DNA from: Streptococcus sp. 596553
GTDB taxonomy: Bacteria > Bacillota > Bacilli > Lactobacillales > Streptococcaceae
Direction: 5' to 3'
Assembly: GCF_900411395.1 (NCBI RefSeq)
Contig: NZ_OXCQ01000001.1
Coordinates: forward strand, 248,001 to 312,000
DNA: 64,000 nt
In this document: positions 18,186 to 26,808 of the stretch, piece by piece
How the letters are laid out: each line of letters opens with the position of its first letter
Position numbering within the stretch: the stretch's first letter is position 1
Translations under genes and position numbers: made by a program
The notes under the pieces: generated by a model
Told to the model about the DNA's origin: nothing
Databases searched by the model: none
What the model saw: only the letters and a program-made list of their open reading frames with translations

Positions 18186-19064
18186 ATGCAGATTCAAAAA
18201 AGTTTTAAGGGGCAGTCTCCCTATGGCAAGCTGTACCTAGTGGCAACGCCGATTGGCAATCTAGATGATATGACCTTTCGTGCTATTCAGACCTTGAAAG
18301 AAGTGGACTGGATTGCTGCTGAGGACACGCGCAATACAGGTCTATTGCTCAAGCATTTTGACATTTCTACCAAGCAGATTAGTTTTCATGAGCACAATGC
18401 CAAGGAAAAGATTCCTGATTTGATTGGTTTCCTGAAAGCAGGGAAAAGTATTGCTCAAGTATCCGATGCGGGTCTGCCTAGTATCTCAGACCCTGGTCAT
18501 GATTTGGTTAAGGCAGCCATTGAGGAAGAAATTGCGGTTGTGACTGTTCCGGGTGCCTCTGCAGGAATTTCTGCTTTGATTGCCAGTGGTTTAGCGCCAC
18601 AGCCACATATCTTTTACGGCTTTTTACCGAGAAAATCAGGCCAGCAAAAGCAATTTTTCGACTCGAAAAAAGATTATCCTGAAACTCAGATTTTCTATGA
18701 ATCTCCCCATCGTGTGGCATATACGTTGGAAAATATGCTAGAAGTCTATGGTGACCGCTCGGTCGTATTGGTCAGAGAATTGACCAAAATCTATGAAGAA
18801 TACCAAAGAGGTACCATTTCGGAATTGCTGAAAAGCATAGCTGAAACGTCACTCAAGGGCGAATGCCTTCTCATCGTTGAAGGTGCCAGTCAGGATGTGG
18901 AGGAAAAAGACGAGGAGGACTTGTTCTTAGAAATCCAAGCCCGTATCCAGCAAGGCATGAAGAAAAATCAAGCTATCAAGGAAGTCGCTAAGATTTACCA
19001 GTGGAATAAAAGCCAGCTCTACGCTGCCTATCACGATTGGGAAGAAAATCAAGAAAATGACTAA
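18186..19064 (+). CDS. rsmI: 16S rRNA (cytidine1402-2'-O)-methyltransferase
   Basis: Methylates the ribose of C1402 in the ribosomal decoding centre. 292 residues of the SAM-dependent tetrapyrrole-methylase fold: LVATPIGNLDDMTFRA near the N terminus, SDAGLPSISDPG and VPGASAGISAL. It starts 2 bases after the yabA stop and is the last gene of the tmk operon, followed by a good terminator. Confidence 0.96.
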   Translation: MQIQKSFKGQSPYGKLYLVATPIGNLDDMTFRAIQTLKEVDWIAAEDTRNTGLLLKHFDISTKQISFHEHNAKEKIPDLIGFLKAGKSIAQVSDAGLPSISDPGHDLVKAAIEEEIAVVTVPGASAGISALIASGLAPQPHIFYGFLPRKSGQQKQFFDSKKDYPETQIFYESPHRVAYTLENMLEVYGDRSVVLVRELTKIYEEYQRGTISELLKSIAETSLKGECLLIVEGASQDVEEKDEEDLFLEIQARIQQGMKKNQAIKEVAKIYQWNKSQLYAAYHDWEENQEND

Positions 19065-19066
19065 AC

Positions 19067-19095
19067 AGGGAAGTTTGCCTTCTTCCCTTTTTTTG
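19067..19095 (+). terminator. Terminator after rsmI
   Basis: AGGGAAG (19067-19073) pairs with CTTCCCT (19082-19088), followed by a T run up to 19094. Confidence 0.85.
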
Positions 19096-19096
19096 T

Positions 19097-19102
19097 TATA
19101 CT
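19097..19102 (+). promoter_or_regulatory. -10 box of trmFO
   Basis: TATACT directly after the rsmI terminator. It predicts transcription from about 19109 and therefore a leader of about 140 bases before trmFO. Confidence 0.55.
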
Positions 19103-19129
19103 AGTAGAAGAAAAAATTAGAAAGATTTG

Positions 19130-19234
19130 TGGGAGTGAAAAAGTCTGGGGGACTTTTTCAGCCTGAGCCAAGAAATTCGAAAACTCTTAAGTTTGATTGG
19201 CTTTTTCAATGTGAACCTTGTCTTCACACTCCCA
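19130..19234 (+). ncRNA. Structured 5' leader of trmFO (three-way junction)
   Basis: Outer stem TGGGAGTG (19130-19137) / CACTCCCA (19227-19234) encloses two hairpins: AAAAAGTC (19138-19145) / GACTTTTT (19151-19158), and AGCCAA (19166-19171) / TTGGCT (19197-19202) with an inner AAACT/AGTTT stem, followed by TTTTTC like a terminator. The closing strand ends just before the trmFO ribosome site (AAAGAGG). It could be a cis-regulatory RNA or a terminator-like genomic repeat of the SPRITE kind; sequence alone does not decide. No gene was found in this stretch. Confidence 0.5.
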
Positions 19235-19250
19235 AAGAGGTATTAGTGTC

Positions 19251-20585
19251 GTGTCTCAATCTTATATCAATGTTATCGGTGCTGGTTTGGCAGGTTCTGA
19301 AGCAGCCTACCAAATCGCAGAACGTGGTATTCCAGTTAAACTTTATGAAATGCGTGGTGTCAAGTCAACACCTCAACACAAAACAAACAATTTTGCTGAG
19401 TTGGTTTGTTCCAATTCTCTTCGTGGGGATGCTTTGACAAATGCCGTTGGGCTCCTCAAGGAAGAAATGCGTCGCTTGGGTTCAGTTATCTTGGAATCTG
19501 CTGAAGCAACCCGTGTTCCTGCAGGAGGTGCTCTTGCGGTGGACCGTGATGGTTTCTCCCAAATGGTAACCGAAAAAGTTGCCAACCATCCCTTGATTGA
19601 AGTGGTTCGTGATGAAATTACAGAATTACCGACTGATGTAATCACAGTTGTCGCTACTGGTCCTTTGACTAGCGATGCCTTGGCTGAAAAGATTCATGCT
19701 CTTAATGACGGCGATGGTTTCTATTTCTACGATGCGGCAGCGCCTATTATCGATGTCAATACTATCGATATGAGCAAGGTCTATCTAAAATCTCGTTATG
19801 ATAAGGGAGAAGCAGCCTACCTCAATGCCCCTATGACCAAGCAAGAATTTATGGATTTCCATGAAGCCTTGGTCAATGCGGAAGAAGCACCGCTTAATTC
19901 TTTTGAAAAAGAAAAGTACTTTGAAGGCTGTATGCCTATCGAAGTCATGGCCAAACGTGGCATTAAAACCATGCTTTATGGACCTATGAAGCCAGTGGGG
20001 CTTGAGTATCCTGACGACTACACAGGACCTCGTGATGGAGAATTCAAAACACCTTATGCGGTGGTTCAGCTGCGTCAGGACAATGCGGCTGGTAGCCTCT
20101 ACAATATCGTCGGTTTCCAGACCCACCTCAAATGGGGAGAACAAAAGCGTGTCTTCCAAATGATTCCAGGTCTTGAAAATGCTGAGTTTGTTCGTTATGG
20201 TGTTATGCACCGCAATTCTTACATGGATTCACCGAATCTTCTTGAACAGACTTATCGTTCTAAGAAACAACCAAATCTCTTCTTTGCTGGTCAGATGACG
20301 GGTGTGGAAGGTTATGTTGAGTCAGCAGCGTCAGGCTTAGTTGCGGGAATTAACGCGGCTCGTCTTTTCAAGGGAGAAAGCGAGGCTATTTTCCCAGAGA
20401 CGACAGCGATTGGAAGCTTAGCTCATTACATCACCCATGCTGACAGCAAACATTTCCAACCAATGAATGTCAATTTCGGTATTATCAAGGAGTTGGAAGG
20501 CGAACGTATCCGTGATAAGAAGGCTCGATATGAAAAAATTGCAGAGCGTGCCCTTAGTGACTTAGAGGAATTTTTAACAGTCTAA
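19251..20585 (+). CDS. trmFO: Methylenetetrahydrofolate-tRNA-(uracil-5-)-methyltransferase
   Basis: Folate- and FAD-dependent enzyme that makes ribothymidine at position 54 of tRNA. 444 residues; FAD-binding motif [10 protein letters not shown] at the N terminus, the catalytic-site cysteine region [11 protein letters not shown] and the C-terminal [15 protein letters not shown] start at GTG 19251 ([11 protein letters not shown] follows) with AAAGAGG 10 bases upstream; the in-frame ATG at 19218 lies inside the leader stem and would add residues absent from the family. Confidence 0.95.
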   Translation: MSQSYINVIGAGLAGSEAAYQIAERGIPVKLYEMRGVKSTPQHKTNNFAELVCSNSLRGDALTNAVGLLKEEMRRLGSVILESAEATRVPAGGALAVDRDGFSQMVTEKVANHPLIEVVRDEITELPTDVITVVATGPLTSDALAEKIHALNDGDGFYFYDAAAPIIDVNTIDMSKVYLKSRYDKGEAAYLNAPMTKQEFMDFHEALVNAEEAPLNSFEKEKYFEGCMPIEVMAKRGIKTMLYGPMKPVGLEYPDDYTGPRDGEFKTPYAVVQLRQDNAAGSLYNIVGFQTHLKWGEQKRVFQMIPGLENAEFVRYGVMHRNSYMDSPNLLEQTYRSKKQPNLFFAGQMTGVEGYVESAASGLVAGINAARLFKGESEAIFPETTAIGSLAHYITHADSKHFQPMNVNFGIIKELEGERIRDKKARYEKIAERALSDLEEFLTV

Positions 20586-20668
20586 TTTTTTTGAAAGAAT
20601 TGCTCATGATACTATAAAAATCTTAGAAATTGTGATAAAATAGGTAGGATAAAAGAAGGAGAGTGAAA

Positions 20669-21394
20669 ATGGCGAATCCCAAGTATAAACGTATTTTAAT
20701 CAAGTTATCAGGTGAAGCCCTTGCCGGTGAACGAGGCGTAGGGATTGATATCCAAACAGTTCAAACAATCGCAAAAGAGATTCAAGAAGTTCATAGCTTA
20801 GGTATCGAAATTGCCCTTGTTATCGGTGGAGGAAATCTTTGGCGTGGAGAACCTGCTGCAGAAGCAGGAATGGACCGCGTTCAGGCAGATTACACAGGAA
20901 TGCTTGGGACTGTTATGAATGCTCTTGTGATGGCAGATTCATTGCAACAAGTTGGTGTCGATACGCGTGTGCAAACTGCCATTGCTATGCAACAAGTGGC
21001 TGAGCCTTATGTACGTGGACGTGCCCTTCGTCACCTTGAAAAAGGCCGTATCGTTATCTTTGGTGCCGGAATTGGTTCACCTTACTTCTCAACAGATACA
21101 ACAGCGGCCCTTCGTGCAGCTGAAATCGAAGCAGATGCTATCCTTATGGCTAAAAATGGCGTAGATGGTGTTTACAATGCCGATCCTAAGAAGGACAAGA
21201 CAGCTGTTAAATTTGAAGAATTGACTCACCGTGATGTTATTAACAAAGGTCTTCGTATCATGGACTCAACAGCTTCAACCCTCTCAATGGATAACGACAT
21301 TGACTTGGTTGTCTTCAACATGAACCAACCAGGCAACATCAAACGTGTCGTATTTGGTGAAAATATCGGAACAACTGTTTCAAATAATATTTAA
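20669..21394 (+). CDS. pyrH: Uridylate kinase (UMP kinase)
   Basis: Phosphorylates UMP to UDP. 241 residues of the amino-acid-kinase fold: [29 protein letters not shown] and [13 protein letters not shown] are intact. I start at ATG 20669 with GAAGGAG 7 bases upstream, rather than the in-frame GTG two codons earlier. First gene of pyrH-frr; frr follows after 20 bases, the conserved Firmicute order. Confidence 0.97.
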   Translation: MANPKYKRILIKLSGEALAGERGVGIDIQTVQTIAKEIQEVHSLGIEIALVIGGGNLWRGEPAAEAGMDRVQADYTGMLGTVMNALVMADSLQQVGVDTRVQTAIAMQQVAEPYVRGRALRHLEKGRIVIFGAGIGSPYFSTDTTAALRAAEIEADAILMAKNGVDGVYNADPKKDKTAVKFEELTHRDVINKGLRIMDSTASTLSMDNDIDLVVFNMNQPGNIKRVVFGENIGTTVSNNI

Positions 21395-21414
21395 GAAAAG
21401 GAATAAGAAAGATT

Positions 21415-21972
21415 ATGGCTAACGCAATTATTGAAAAAGCTAAAGAGAGAATGACCCAGTCTCACCAATCACTTGCTCGTGAATTTGGTGGTATCCGTGC
21501 TGGTCGTGCCAATGCAAGCTTGCTTGACCGTGTACATGTAGAATACTATGGAGTAGAAACTCCTCTTAACCAAATCGCTTCCATTACGATTCCAGAAGCG
21601 CGTGTTTTGTTGGTAACACCATTTGACAAGTCTTCATTGAAAGACATCGAACGTGCCTTGAACGCTTCTGATCTTGGTATCACACCAGCTAACGATGGTT
21701 CTGTGATTCGCTTGGTTATCCCTGCTCTTACAGAAGAAACTCGTCGTGACCTTGCTAAAGAAGTGAAGAAGGTCGGCGAAAATGCTAAAGTGGCTGTCCG
21801 CAATATCCGTCGTGATGCTATGGACGAAGCTAAGAAACAAGAAAAAGCAAAAGAAATCACTGAAGACGAATTGAAGACTCTTGAAAAAGATATTCAAAAA
21901 GTAACAGACGATGCTGTCAAGCACATCGACGACATGACTGCCAACAAAGAAAAAGAACTTTTGGAAGTCTAA
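21415..21972 (+). CDS. frr: Ribosome recycling factor
   Basis: Splits post-termination ribosomes together with EF-G. The 185-residue protein has the usual length and sequence, with the conserved [19 protein letters not shown] near the N terminus and the long helical arms. It lies 20 bases after pyrH and is followed by a hairpin that may end or attenuate the transcript before cvfB. Confidence 0.97.
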   Translation: MANAIIEKAKERMTQSHQSLAREFGGIRAGRANASLLDRVHVEYYGVETPLNQIASITIPEARVLLVTPFDKSSLKDIERALNASDLGITPANDGSVIRLVIPALTEETRRDLAKEVKKVGENAKVAVRNIRRDAMDEAKKQEKAKEITEDELKTLEKDIQKVTDDAVKHIDDMTANKEKELLEV

Positions 21973-21983
21973 AAATAAACAGA

Positions 21984-22014
21984 AAAACTCAGTTGGCATT
22001 GCTGGCTGAGTTTT
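21984..22014 (+). terminator. Hairpin between frr and cvfB
   Basis: AAAACTCAG (21984-21992) pairs with CTGAGTTTT (22006-22014). The stem is perfect but only four T follow, so it may be a partial terminator. Confidence 0.6.
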
Positions 22015-22031
22015 ATTCGAAAGAAGGAAAT

Positions 22032-22886
22032 ATGAATACAAATCTTGCAAGTTTTATCGTTGGACTCATCATCGATGAAAATGACCGTTTTTACTTTGTG
22101 CAAAAGGATGGTCAAACCTATGCTCTTGCTAAGGAAGAAGATCAACATACAGTAGGGGATACGGTTAAAGGTTTTGCCTACACGGATATGAAGCAAAAAC
22201 TCCGTCTGACAACCATAGAAGTGACTGCCACTCAGGACCAATTTGGTTGGGGAACTGTAACGGAAGTTCGTAAAGACTTGGGTGTCTTTGTGGATACAGG
22301 CCTGCCTGACAAGGAAATCGTTGTGTCACTCGATATTCTCCCTGAGCTCAAGGAACTCTGGCCTAAGAAGGGCGACCAACTCTACATCCGTCTTGAAGTG
22401 GACAAGAAAGACCGTATCTGGGGACTCTTGGCTTATCAAGAAGACTTCCAACGTCTGGCTCGTCCTGCCTACAACAACATGCAGAACCAAAACTGGCCAG
22501 CCATTGTTTACCGTCTCAAGCTGTCAGGAACCTTTGTCTACCTACCAGAAAATAACATGCTTGGCTTTATCCATCCTAGCGAGCGCTATGCAGAACCACG
22601 TTTGGGGCAAGTATTAGATGCGCGTGTTATTGGTTTCCGTGAAGTGGACCGTACCTTGAACCTTTCCCTTAAACCACGTTCTTTTGAGATGTTGGAAAAT
22701 GATGCCCAGATGATTTTGACCTATTTGGAAAGCAATGGCGGTTTTATGACCTTGAATGATAAGTCATCCCCTGAGGATATCAAGGCAACCTTTGGTATTT
22801 CTAAAGGTCAGTTCAAGAAAACACTTGGTGGCTTGATGAAGGCTGGCAAAATCAAGCAAGACCAGTTTGGGACAGAGTTGATTTAG
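22032..22886 (+). CDS. cvfB: S1-domain RNA-binding protein CvfB
   Basis: 284-residue protein of the CvfB (conserved virulence factor B) family, with tandem S1-like RNA-binding domains (for example [20 protein letters not shown]) and a C-terminal winged helix ([29 protein letters not shown]). Its exact RNA targets are unknown. The start at ATG 22032 follows GAAGGAAAT; the longer in-frame start at 21993 lies inside the hairpin. Followed 8 bases later by yozE. Confidence 0.9.
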   Translation: MNTNLASFIVGLIIDENDRFYFVQKDGQTYALAKEEDQHTVGDTVKGFAYTDMKQKLRLTTIEVTATQDQFGWGTVTEVRKDLGVFVDTGLPDKEIVVSLDILPELKELWPKKGDQLYIRLEVDKKDRIWGLLAYQEDFQRLARPAYNNMQNQNWPAIVYRLKLSGTFVYLPENNMLGFIHPSERYAEPRLGQVLDARVIGFREVDRTLNLSLKPRSFEMLENDAQMILTYLESNGGFMTLNDKSSPEDIKATFGISKGQFKKTLGGLMKAGKIKQDQFGTELI

Positions 22887-22894
22887 GGAGACAT

Positions 22895-23110
22895 ATGAGA
22901 AAATCATTTTACACTTGGCTTATGACTGAGCGCAATCCTAAAAGTAATAGTCCTAAAGCTATCTTGGCAGACCTAGCTTTTGAAGAGTCTTCCTTCCCAA
23001 AACACACCGATGATTTTGATGAGGTGAGTCGCTTTTTGGAAGAACATGCCAGTTTCTCTTTTAACCTAGGAGACTTTGACGCTATCTGGCAAGAATACTT
23101 AGAACACTAG
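22895..23110 (+). CDS. YozE-family (UPF0346) small protein
   Basis: 71-residue acidic protein of the YozE SAM-like family, recognisable by [31 protein letters not shown] and the terminal FDAIWQEYL. Function unknown. GGGAGAC precedes the ATG, 8 bases after cvfB, so it belongs to the same transcript. Confidence 0.88.
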   Translation: MRKSFYTWLMTERNPKSNSPKAILADLAFEESSFPKHTDDFDEVSRFLEEHASFSFNLGDFDAIWQEYLEH

Positions 23111-23151
23111 CATGATTCACTGGGTTTGGGCTAGTAATTTCTCCATCCCTC

Positions 23152-23160
23152 TGCTATAAT
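23152..23160 (+). promoter_or_regulatory. Extended -10 of phoH
   Basis: TGCTATAAT, 34 bases before the TTG start of phoH. Confidence 0.6.
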
Positions 23161-23194
23161 AAAAAGAAATAAAAGGATTAGAGAGGTTCTTTAT

Positions 23195-24190
23195 TTGAAG
23201 GAACATTCAATAGACATTCAACTGAGTCATCCAGATGACCTGTTTCATCTTTTTGGTTCCAATGAACGCCATCTTCGTTTGATGGAAGAAGAGCTTGATG
23301 TGGTGATTCATGCTCGTACGGAGATTGTCCAGGTTTTGGGAGAAGAGTCTGCTTGCGAGGAAGCTCGTCAGGTTATCCAAGCTTTGATGGTCTTGGTGAA
23401 CCGTGGGATGACCGTTGGTACGCCAGATGTGGTGACTGCAACTAGCATGGTCAAAAACGATGAAATTGATAAGTTTGTCGCCCTTTACGAAGAAGAAATT
23501 ATCAAGGACAATACAGGGAAGCCTATCCGTGTCAAAACACTGGGTCAAAAACTTTATGTGGATAGTGTTAAACAGCATGATGTGACCTTTGGAATCGGAC
23601 CAGCAGGGACAGGGAAGACCTTTCTTGCAGTGACCTTGGCAGTGACAGCCCTTAAACGTGGGCAGGTTAAGCGGATTATCCTAACTCGTCCAGCAGTGGA
23701 AGCTGGCGAGAGTCTAGGATTTCTTCCGGGTGATCTTAAGGAGAAAGTAGATCCTTACCTTAGACCTGTTTACGATGCCTTGTATCAGATTTTGGGGAAA
23801 GACCAAACAACTCGTCTCATGGAGCGTGAAATTATCGAAATCGCGCCCCTTGCCTACATGCGTGGACGAACCTTGGATGATGCCTTTGTCATTCTCGATG
23901 AGGCGCAAAATACAACCATCATGCAGATGAAGATGTTTTTGACGCGTTTAGGTTTTAATTCTAAAATGATTGTCAATGGAGATATCAGTCAGATTGACCT
24001 GCCGCGTAATGTCAAGTCTGGTTTGATTGATGCTCAAGAAAAACTCAAGAACATCCATCAGATTGACTTTGTTCATTTTTCAGCTAAGGATGTGGTTCGC
24101 CATCCAGTTGTCGCTCAGATTATCCGAGCTTATGAACCAGCACCTGTCAAGAATGAAGAGAGTGAAGAAGTCCAAGAAAAAACAGAATAG
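23195..24190 (+). CDS. phoH: PhoH-family ATPase
   Basis: 331-residue cytoplasmic P-loop ATPase of the PhoH (PhoL) family, thought to act in RNA metabolism. An N-terminal KH-like region is followed by Walker A GPAGTGKTF, TRPAVEAGE, Walker B FVILDEAQNT and NGDISQIDLP. Translation starts at TTG 23195 with GAGAGG 8 bases upstream; no ATG fits. Single gene with its own promoter and terminator. The C-terminal tail is strongly acidic (NEESEEVQEKTE). Confidence 0.93.
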   Translation: MKEHSIDIQLSHPDDLFHLFGSNERHLRLMEEELDVVIHARTEIVQVLGEESACEEARQVIQALMVLVNRGMTVGTPDVVTATSMVKNDEIDKFVALYEEEIIKDNTGKPIRVKTLGQKLYVDSVKQHDVTFGIGPAGTGKTFLAVTLAVTALKRGQVKRIILTRPAVEAGESLGFLPGDLKEKVDPYLRPVYDALYQILGKDQTTRLMEREIIEIAPLAYMRGRTLDDAFVILDEAQNTTIMQMKMFLTRLGFNSKMIVNGDISQIDLPRNVKSGLIDAQEKLKNIHQIDFVHFSAKDVVRHPVVAQIIRAYEPAPVKNEESEEVQEKTE

Positions 24191-24194
24191 CAAA

Positions 24195-24232
24195 AAAGAG
24201 CAGTTCAGGTGGAATTGCTCTTTCTTTTATCT
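24195..24232. terminator. Bidirectional terminator between phoH and ald
   Basis: AAAGAGCA (24195-24202) pairs with TGCTCTTT (24216-24223). T-rich tails lie on both sides (TTTCTTTTAT on plus, TTTTTTGC on minus), so it can serve both convergent genes. Confidence 0.8.
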
Positions 24233-24246
24233 GATAATTAGATTTT

Positions 24247-25359
24247 TTAGATTAGTTCATCAATTGGAGTATGTTTTTTATCGAGACCTTGGGCTACTGG
24301 AAGACTGGTTAAGTAACCTTGATAAGTAGTAACACCTTGGCGCAAGCCCTCATCTTCAGAGATTGCTTGTACAAAACCTTTACCAGCCAAAGTTTCGATA
24401 TAAGGAAGAGTGACATTGGTTAGGGCAATGGTTGAAGTACGAGCAACCGCACCAGGTATATTGGCAACGGCATAGTGGAGCACACCGTGTTTTTCATAGA
24501 CAGGCTCATCGTGCGTTGTCACACGGTCAGCTGTCTCGATAACACCACCTTGGTCAACAGCAACGTCAACGATGACTGATCCTGGACGCATTTGCTTGAC
24601 CATCTCATCTGTGACCAGTTTTGGTGCCTTGGCACCTGGGATGAGAACCGCTCCGATCACCACATCCGCATCTCTCACACTGGCTTCGATGTTGAAAGAA
24701 TTTGACATAAGAGTTTGAATTTGGTGACCAAAGACCTCCTCTAAAACGGAGAGACGTTTAGCACTGATATCAAGGATGGTCACTTGCGCTCCCAATCCTA
24801 AAGCGATGCGGGCAGCATGGGTCCCTACGACACCGCCACCGATGATGGTTACTTTCCCTTTAGGTACACCCGGTACACCACCCAGTAGAACGCCAGAACC
24901 TCCTGCTTGCTTAGTTAGGAAATGAGCACCGATTTGGACTGCCATACGGCCTGCAACCTCACTCATAGGAACGAGGAGTGGTAATTGACCTTGGGAATCA
25001 CGGACAGTTTCATAGGCAATCCCAGTTGTTTTTGATTCCAACATAGCATCTGCTAATTCTGGAGCAGCGGCCATGTGCAAGTAGGTGAAGAGAAGCAGGT
25101 CGTCACGTAAGTAACCATATTCAGAATCTAGTGGTTCTTTTACTTTCACGACCAACTCTGCAGCCCAGGCTTCACCAGCAGTAGCGACAATTTCAGCTCC
25201 TTGCTTTTGATAGTCAGCATCAGTAAAGCCAGAACCGAGACCAGCATTTGTTTCGATAAGGACGCGATGACCACGACCGACTAAACTGTGGACACCAGCA
25301 GGTGTGAGGGCAACACGGTTTTCATTATTCTTAATTTCTTTTGGAATTCCGATTAACAT
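24247..25359 (-). CDS. ald: Alanine dehydrogenase
   Basis: NAD-dependent interconversion of L-alanine with pyruvate and ammonia. 370 residues, full family length: N-terminal [20 protein letters not shown], the NAD-binding region [24 protein letters not shown], and the pyruvate-site lysine region VVKVKEP. The gene is intact here. The RBS on the minus strand is weak (GTGAG). Transcribed alone, convergent with phoH. Confidence 0.95.
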   Translation of the reverse strand: MLIGIPKEIKNNENRVALTPAGVHSLVGRGHRVLIETNAGLGSGFTDADYQKQGAEIVATAGEAWAAELVVKVKEPLDSEYGYLRDDLLLFTYLHMAAAPELADAMLESKTTGIAYETVRDSQGQLPLLVPMSEVAGRMAVQIGAHFLTKQAGGSGVLLGGVPGVPKGKVTIIGGGVVGTHAARIALGLGAQVTILDISAKRLSVLEEVFGHQIQTLMSNSFNIEASVRDADVVIGAVLIPGAKAPKLVTDEMVKQMRPGSVIVDVAVDQGGVIETADRVTTHDEPVYEKHGVLHYAVANIPGAVARTSTIALTNVTLPYIETLAGKGFVQAISEDEGLRQGVTTYQGYLTSLPVAQGLDKKHTPIDELI

Positions 25360-25470
25360 AGAGAAAAACTCACTTTCTATTGACGGGTTGTAAATGATTT
25401 ATCACAATTATCTATAAAATAAGGTGATGATTTTATTCTATATGAAACCGCTTTAAAAAGCAAGAAAAAT

Positions 25471-25499
25471 TTGTTATCACTTCTTTTTTATGCTAGACT
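25471..25499 (+). promoter_or_regulatory. Promoter of the GNAT gene
   Basis: TTGTTA (25471-25476) and TAGACT (25494-25499, preceded by TGC) are 17 bases apart, ending 31 bases before the ATG. Confidence 0.6.
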
Positions 25500-25530
25500 G
25501 GTAGAAAATACTTTTGAATGGAGGAAACCT

Positions 25531-26100
25531 ATGGAATCAATCTTTTTAAAACTAGCTCAGTATCCAATAGTAGAGACAGAGCGTTTATTGCTTAGACCTG
25601 TAACTTTGGACGATGCGGAAGCAATGTTTGACTATGCCTCGGACAAGGATAATACACGTTACACTTTTCTAACCAATCAAAATTTAGAAGAAACCAAAAA
25701 TAATATTGCTCAGTTCTACTTGGCTAATCCCTTGGGACGTTGGGGAATAGAACTAAAAAGCAATGGTCAGTTTATCGGAACCATTGACTTGCACAAGATT
25801 GATTCTGTTCTTAAGAAGGCAGCTATTGGCTACATTATCAATAAAAAGTATTGGAATCAAGGATTGACGACAGAATCCAATCGTGCCGTAATTGAGCTGG
25901 CTTTTGAGAAGATTGGAATGAACAAGTTGACCGCCCTTTACGATAAGGCTAATCCCGCGTCAGGAAAGGTCATGGAGAAATCAGGCATGCGTTTTTCACA
26001 TGCAGAACCATATGCTTGTATGGACCAGCATGAAGAAGGCCGAATCGTGACAAGAGTTCATTATGTCTTGACCAAGGAAGACTATTTTGCAAATAAATAA
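25531..26100 (+). CDS. GNAT-family N-acetyltransferase (RimJ/RimL-like)
   Basis: 189-residue acetyltransferase. Typical N terminus ETERLLLRPVTLDDAEAMFDYASD, then FIGTIDLHKID, AAIGYIINKKYWNQGLTTESNRAVIELAF (acetyl-CoA site) and ANPASGKVMEKSGM. Probably acetylates a protein N terminus or a small molecule; the substrate cannot be told. I start at ATG 25531, with GGAGG 6 bases upstream, instead of the in-frame TTG at 25471, which is part of the -35 box. Confidence 0.9.
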   Translation: MESIFLKLAQYPIVETERLLLRPVTLDDAEAMFDYASDKDNTRYTFLTNQNLEETKNNIAQFYLANPLGRWGIELKSNGQFIGTIDLHKIDSVLKKAAIGYIINKKYWNQGLTTESNRAVIELAFEKIGMNKLTALYDKANPASGKVMEKSGMRFSHAEPYACMDQHEEGRIVTRVHYVLTKEDYFANK

Positions 26101-26135
26101 GCAGTTGAGAAGAAATTTTCAACTGTTTTTTCTTT
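26101..26135 (+). terminator. Terminator before comEA
   Basis: CAGTTGA (26102-26108) pairs with TCAACTG (26119-26125), followed by six T. It isolates the competence genes from the upstream transcript. Confidence 0.85.
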
Positions 26136-26139
26136 CTCT

Positions 26140-26147
26140 TACGAATA
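26140..26147 (+). promoter_or_regulatory. SigX (ComX) cin-box of comEA-comEC
   Basis: TACGAATA, the exact consensus of the alternative sigma factor that drives late competence genes, preceded by a T-rich stretch. It lies 20 bases before the comEA ATG, so comEA-comEC should be expressed only during competence. Confidence 0.92.
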
Positions 26148-26166
26148 ATCTAAGAGAGGAGAAAAT

Positions 26167-26808
26167 ATGGAAGCAATTATCGAGAAAATTAAAGAGTATA
26201 AAATCATTGTTATCTGTACTGGTCTGGGCTTGCTTGTAGGCGGATTTTTCCTGCTAAAGCCAGCTCCACACACACCTGTCAAAGAAACGAATTTGCAGGC
26301 AGAAGTTGCAGCTGTTTCCAAGGATTCATCGACCGAAAAGGAAGTGAAGAAGGAGGAACCGGTTGAACAAGATCTAATCACAGTAGATGTAAAAGGCGCT
26401 GTTAAAGCACCTGGAATTTATGATTTGCCGGTAGGTAGTCGGGTCAATGATGCTGTTCAGAAGGCAGGTGGCTTGACAGAGCAAGCAGATAGCAAGTCGC
26501 TCAATCTAGCTCAGAAAGTTAGTGATGAGGCTCTGGTTTACGTTCCCACTAAGGGAGAAGAAGCAGCTAGTCAACAGACTGGTTCTGGGATGGCTTCTTC
26601 AACAAGCAAGGAAAAGAAGGTCAATATTAACAAGGCCAGTCTGGAAGAACTCAAGCAGGTCAAAGGCTTGGGAGGAAAACGAGCCCAGGATATTATCGAT
26701 CATCGTGAGACGAATGGCAAATTCAAGTCGGTTGATGAACTTAAGAAGGTCTCTGGCATTGGTGCTAAAACGATAGAAAAGCTAAAAGACTATGTTACAG
26801 TGGATTAA
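26167..26808 (+). CDS. comEA: Competence DNA receptor ComEA
   Basis: Membrane-anchored double-stranded DNA receptor for natural transformation. 213 residues: one transmembrane segment (about 12-31), a flexible linker, an SLBB-type domain (ITVDVKGAVKAPGIYDLPVGSRVNDA, about 75-130) and a C-terminal helix-hairpin-helix DNA-binding domain (VNINKASLEELKQVKGLG...SGIGAKTIEKL). GAGAGGAG precedes the ATG. It overlaps comEC by 17 bases and is controlled by the cin-box at 26140. Confidence 0.96.
   Translation: MEAIIEKIKEYKIIVICTGLGLLVGGFFLLKPAPHTPVKETNLQAEVAAVSKDSSTEKEVKKEEPVEQDLITVDVKGAVKAPGIYDLPVGSRVNDAVQKAGGLTEQADSKSLNLAQKVSDEALVYVPTKGEEAASQQTGSGMASSTSKEKKVNINKASLEELKQVKGLGGKRAQDIIDHRETNGKFKSVDELKKVSGIGAKTIEKLKDYVTVD

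Noticed and set aside
19109-19250. T-box or known riboswitch in the trmFO leader
   Set aside because: No T-box sequence or specifier loop recognised, and no known riboswitch motif; kept only as an unnamed structured leader.
19129-19437. 102-residue open frame upstream of and overlapping trmFO
   Set aside because: It starts in the structured leader, lacks a ribosome site and overlaps trmFO in another frame.
19785-20210. 141-residue antisense frame in trmFO
   Set aside because: Shadow of trmFO; no promoter or ribosome site.
21634-22050. 138-residue antisense frame across frr
   Set aside because: Phe/Ser-rich translation typical of a reverse shadow of a Lys/Glu-rich gene.
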